Translations under genes and position numbers: made by a program
Part shown: positions 47,282-49,116 of the stretch, piece after piece
How positions within the stretch are numbered: position 1 is the stretch's first letter
How the letters are laid out: each line of letters starts with the position of its first letter
Notes under the pieces: generated by a model
Told to the model about the DNA's origin: nothing
What the model saw: only the letters and a program-made list of their open reading frames with translations
Database searches by the model: none
Source of the DNA: Candidatus Omnitrophota bacterium
GTDB taxonomy: Bacteria > Omnitrophota > Gorgyraeia > Gygaellales > Profunditerraquicolaceae
Length of the DNA stretch: 49,116 bases
Assembly: GCA_029571225.1 (NCBI GenBank)
Contig: JAKPTF010000042.1
Location: 1-49,116 of the forward strand
Direction: 5' to 3'

Positions 47282-47309
47282 ATTATACCATACAAATACA
47301 CTGATGCAA
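47282..47309 (-). promoter_or_regulatory. promoter of the galT-galT-gap unit
   Basis: TTGCAT (47309-47304), 16 bases, TATAAT (47287-47282), with TGG directly before the -10 box as an extended -10 element. The leader to the first galT-family gene is about 60 bases. The -35 box lies only seven bases from the fmt stop codon region, so fmt readthrough may add to it. Confidence 0.72.
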
Positions 47310-47315
47310 GCCTTT

Positions 47316-48251
47316 TTAACCGAATATATCCCCTGGTTTGGCCCTGTATCCGCCAATGAATTCATCGGCGCTTACCTGTCGCTTTCCCTGCATCTGCAGG
47401 AGATGTATAAGTACAGCTCCCGGCCGCGCCGCAACAGCGATGCCCTGACGGGAAATGCCGATAATCGCCCCTGCAGGATGATTGCCGGCAGATGCATCCT
47501 GCAGCATTGATGCGCCGTGGATCTTGACGACTTTGCCTTTATATAAGGTATGAGCGCCCGGCCACGGAACGCATCCGCGGACCCTGTTGACGATCTCATT
47601 GCACGGCCTGTTCCAGTCTATCGAACCGTCGGTTTTCTTGAGCTTCGGCGCGTATGTGGCCTTTGACTCGTCCTGCTCCATTAAATCGTATGTCCCCTTG
47701 CCTATCAGGCCGATTCCTTCGTCAAGCGCCTCCGCAGCAAGCAACGACAGCTTCCGGGACAGAGTCAGAGACGTGTCGGAATCAAGTATGGGAGCAGTCT
47801 TTTGAAGTATGATAGGCCCGGCATCCATGCGCGTGGAAAGCTTCATAAGCGTGACACCCGTGGTCTTTTCCCCGCGTATAATTGCCCAGTTAACCGGCGC
47901 CGCCCCGCGGTACGCGGGCAATAAAGACGCATGCACATTGACAGCTGCCAGACGGGGGATATCAAGCACGGGCTGCGATAATTTCTGGCCATAGGCGATG
48001 ACGACCAGCAAATCCGGCCTGAGCCCTTTGAGATATTCAACGCTTGCTCTGCTGTTGATGTCCTCAGGCTGATACACCTCTAACCCCAGCTCGGCAGCAG
48101 CTTTTTTCATGGCAGCAGGTTCCAGGCGCATGCCGCGGTTACGCGGCTTATCAGGCTGGCTGACGACGCATCTGACAGTATGGCTGCTTTCGACAAGGCC
48201 TTCAAGCGAAGGCCTTCCGAAGTCGCCGGTTCCCAGATACACGATGTTCAT
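47316..48251 (-). CDS. fmt: methionyl-tRNA formyltransferase
   Basis: Formylates initiator Met-tRNA. The 311 residues have the N-terminal formyltransferase fold (YLGTGDFGRPSLEGL), the 10-formyl-THF site with NVHASLLPAYRGAAPVNW holding catalytic Asn and His, and MDAGPI with catalytic Asp. The smaller C-terminal tRNA-binding domain begins near residue 205. The ATG at 48251 has AGGAGG upstream and lies 12 bases after the priA stop. No def gene is next to it. Confidence 0.96.
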   Translation of the reverse strand: MNIVYLGTGDFGRPSLEGLVESSHTVRCVVSQPDKPRNRGMRLEPAAMKKAAAELGLEVYQPEDINSRASVEYLKGLRPDLLVVIAYGQKLSQPVLDIPRLAAVNVHASLLPAYRGAAPVNWAIIRGEKTTGVTLMKLSTRMDAGPIILQKTAPILDSDTSLTLSRKLSLLAAEALDEGIGLIGKGTYDLMEQDESKATYAPKLKKTDGSIDWNRPCNEIVNRVRGCVPWPGAHTLYKGKVVKIHGASMLQDASAGNHPAGAIIGISRQGIAVAARPGAVLIHLLQMQGKRQVSADEFIGGYRAKPGDIFG

Positions 48252-48263
48252 GCACTATGCCTC

Positions 48264-49116
48264 CTATTCGGGGTCCATATCCACAGTCACTATTATACCC
48301 GACCGCCTGAATATCTTTAATTCCTTTTTTAGGAAATCGCTCATGCGCTGGGCGTTTTTTGCGGCAAGCAGTATCTGCCAATAGTAATTGCCCCTTAACC
48401 TTGGCACCTGTGCAGGAGAAACCGCCATAACGCTAACCCCTGCCGGCTTCTGCGCCGCAGCCAGCGCTTCAAACAATGACCTGGCTGCGGAGGCGGCTTT
48501 CTCTTCAATGGCAGCCCTCACTTTGACGAAGCAGAAATGCCTGTAAGGCGGAAACAACAATTGCCTGCGCTGTCGCAATTCTTCCGCGTAGAACAGACCG
48601 GGGTTGCGCGATGCCACTGCTTCGAGCACGTAATGCCCTGCCATGTTTGTCTGAACGATCATCTCACGCTCGGCCATATCCGCAAGGGCTGTCAGTGTCT
48701 GAAAGGCCCTTTCAGATGAGCGAAAATCGACATTATTGAGCGCGTTATCAATGGCTAAAACCGCCACCAGGCTGAAACGCCGCTGGCAATGCCGGATCGC
48801 CGCCTGAGTGGCTATGAAGATATCGGCGGAATCATACGCAAGCTGCATACCCGATTCCCATCTGCTGATTCGCGCTTTCGGGAAAATGCGGAAAAGTTCG
48901 CTTTCCAGCTTTTCCGTCCCCGCGCCCTGGAACCTGACATACCCGGAATTACATTCCGGGCATATCGACGGAACCGCAATCGAATAGCCGCAGTAATGGC
49001 ACGCCAGGACTGCGGTCTGGTAGTGAAAATGCAGGTTGACGCTGCACCTGGGGCACTGGAACGTATGACCGCAATGAGAGCATATTGCCAGAGTCGCGTA
49101 GCCTTTCCGATTGAAA
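48264..49116 (-). CDS. priA: primosomal protein N' (PriA), 3' part, with degenerate helicase motifs
   Basis: The last 283 codons of a gene that begins beyond 49116. It opens with NRKGYA and has the eight zinc-binding cysteines of PriA (12, 15, 21, 24, 39, 42, 52, 55 of this fragment), then GTEKLESEL and the C-terminal LFPPYRHF domain. Between them the helicase core is eroded: the usual DILIGTQM(I/V)AKG is DIFIATQAAIRH, and the QVAGRAGR motif VI with its arginine fingers reads TALADMAERE. The segment before motif V is also about ten residues short. The frame is continuous and followed by fmt, so the gene seems functional, perhaps as a non-helicase restart factor. Confidence 0.88.
   Translation of the reverse strand, partial: FNRKGYATLAICSHCGHTFQCPRCSVNLHFHYQTAVLACHYCGYSIAVPSICPECNSGYVRFQGAGTEKLESELFRIFPKARISRWESGMQLAYDSADIFIATQAAIRHCQRRFSLVAVLAIDNALNNVDFRSSERAFQTLTALADMAEREMIVQTNMAGHYVLEAVASRNPGLFYAEELRQRRQLLFPPYRHFCFVKVRAAIEEKAASAARSLFEALAAAQKPAGVSVMAVSPAQVPRLRGNYYWQILLAAKNAQRMSDFLKKELKIFRRSGIIVTVDMDPE

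Noticed and set aside
48600-48860. Frameshift explaining the odd PriA motifs
   Set aside because: The frame is continuous, flanking conserved segments are in the same frame, and the other frames show no better match to the helicase motifs.

Overview
The window is bacterial chromosome, and every gene I can support lies on the minus strand, so transcription runs from high to low coordinates. No stretch longer than about 190 bases lacks a gene. I see no rRNA, CRISPR array, insertion sequence, phage gene or origin. Several traits point to the PVC superphylum. Candidatus Omnitrophota is my best guess, not a proof. EF-Tu has the altered switch I that I recall from planctomycetes. The rpmD (L30) gene is missing between rpsE and rplO. 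The ribosomal proteins are zinc-binding forms. Shine-Dalgarno sites and sigma70-type promoters are easy to see.

Layout, in transcription order. (1) 49116-47316: the 3' part of priA, then fmt. (2) 47309-44036: a promoter with a palindrome at its start site, two tandem galT-family genes (the first lacks the catalytic histidine), gap, and an intrinsic terminator. (3) 44008-41792: a large membrane protein with an embedded spermidine-synthase-like domain. (4) 41788-about 11561: a strong promoter, tRNA-Thr, rpmG, tRNA-Trp, secE-nusG, rplKAJL, rpoBC, rpsLG-fusA-tuf, then the S10, spc and alpha gene clusters (with secY, adk, map and infA) through rplQ. These clusters, separate operons in E. coli, are fused end to end. 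(5) 11555-3361: without a break the array continues into metabolism: an aminotransferase, an aconitase/isopropylmalate-isomerase-type hydro-lyase (large subunit, then pilT, then small subunit), isocitrate dehydrogenase, malate dehydrogenase, dihydrolipoamide dehydrogenase, lipB and a free-standing lipoyl domain. (6) 3341-1305: groES-groEL behind a promoter with a CIRCE element and a second palindrome. (7) 1182-1: a promoter with an abutting palindrome, cvpA, and the 5' part of a NIF3-like gene.

Taken together, about 38 kb from tRNA-Thr to the lipoyl protein could be one transcription unit. It joins transcription, translation and protein export to a small TCA-cycle/oxo-acid dehydrogenase module. 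The most interesting points are this coupling, pilT inserted between the two hydro-lyase subunits, the tandem GalT pair with one dead active site, a PriA that has lost helicase motifs, and palindromic operator candidates at three promoters.
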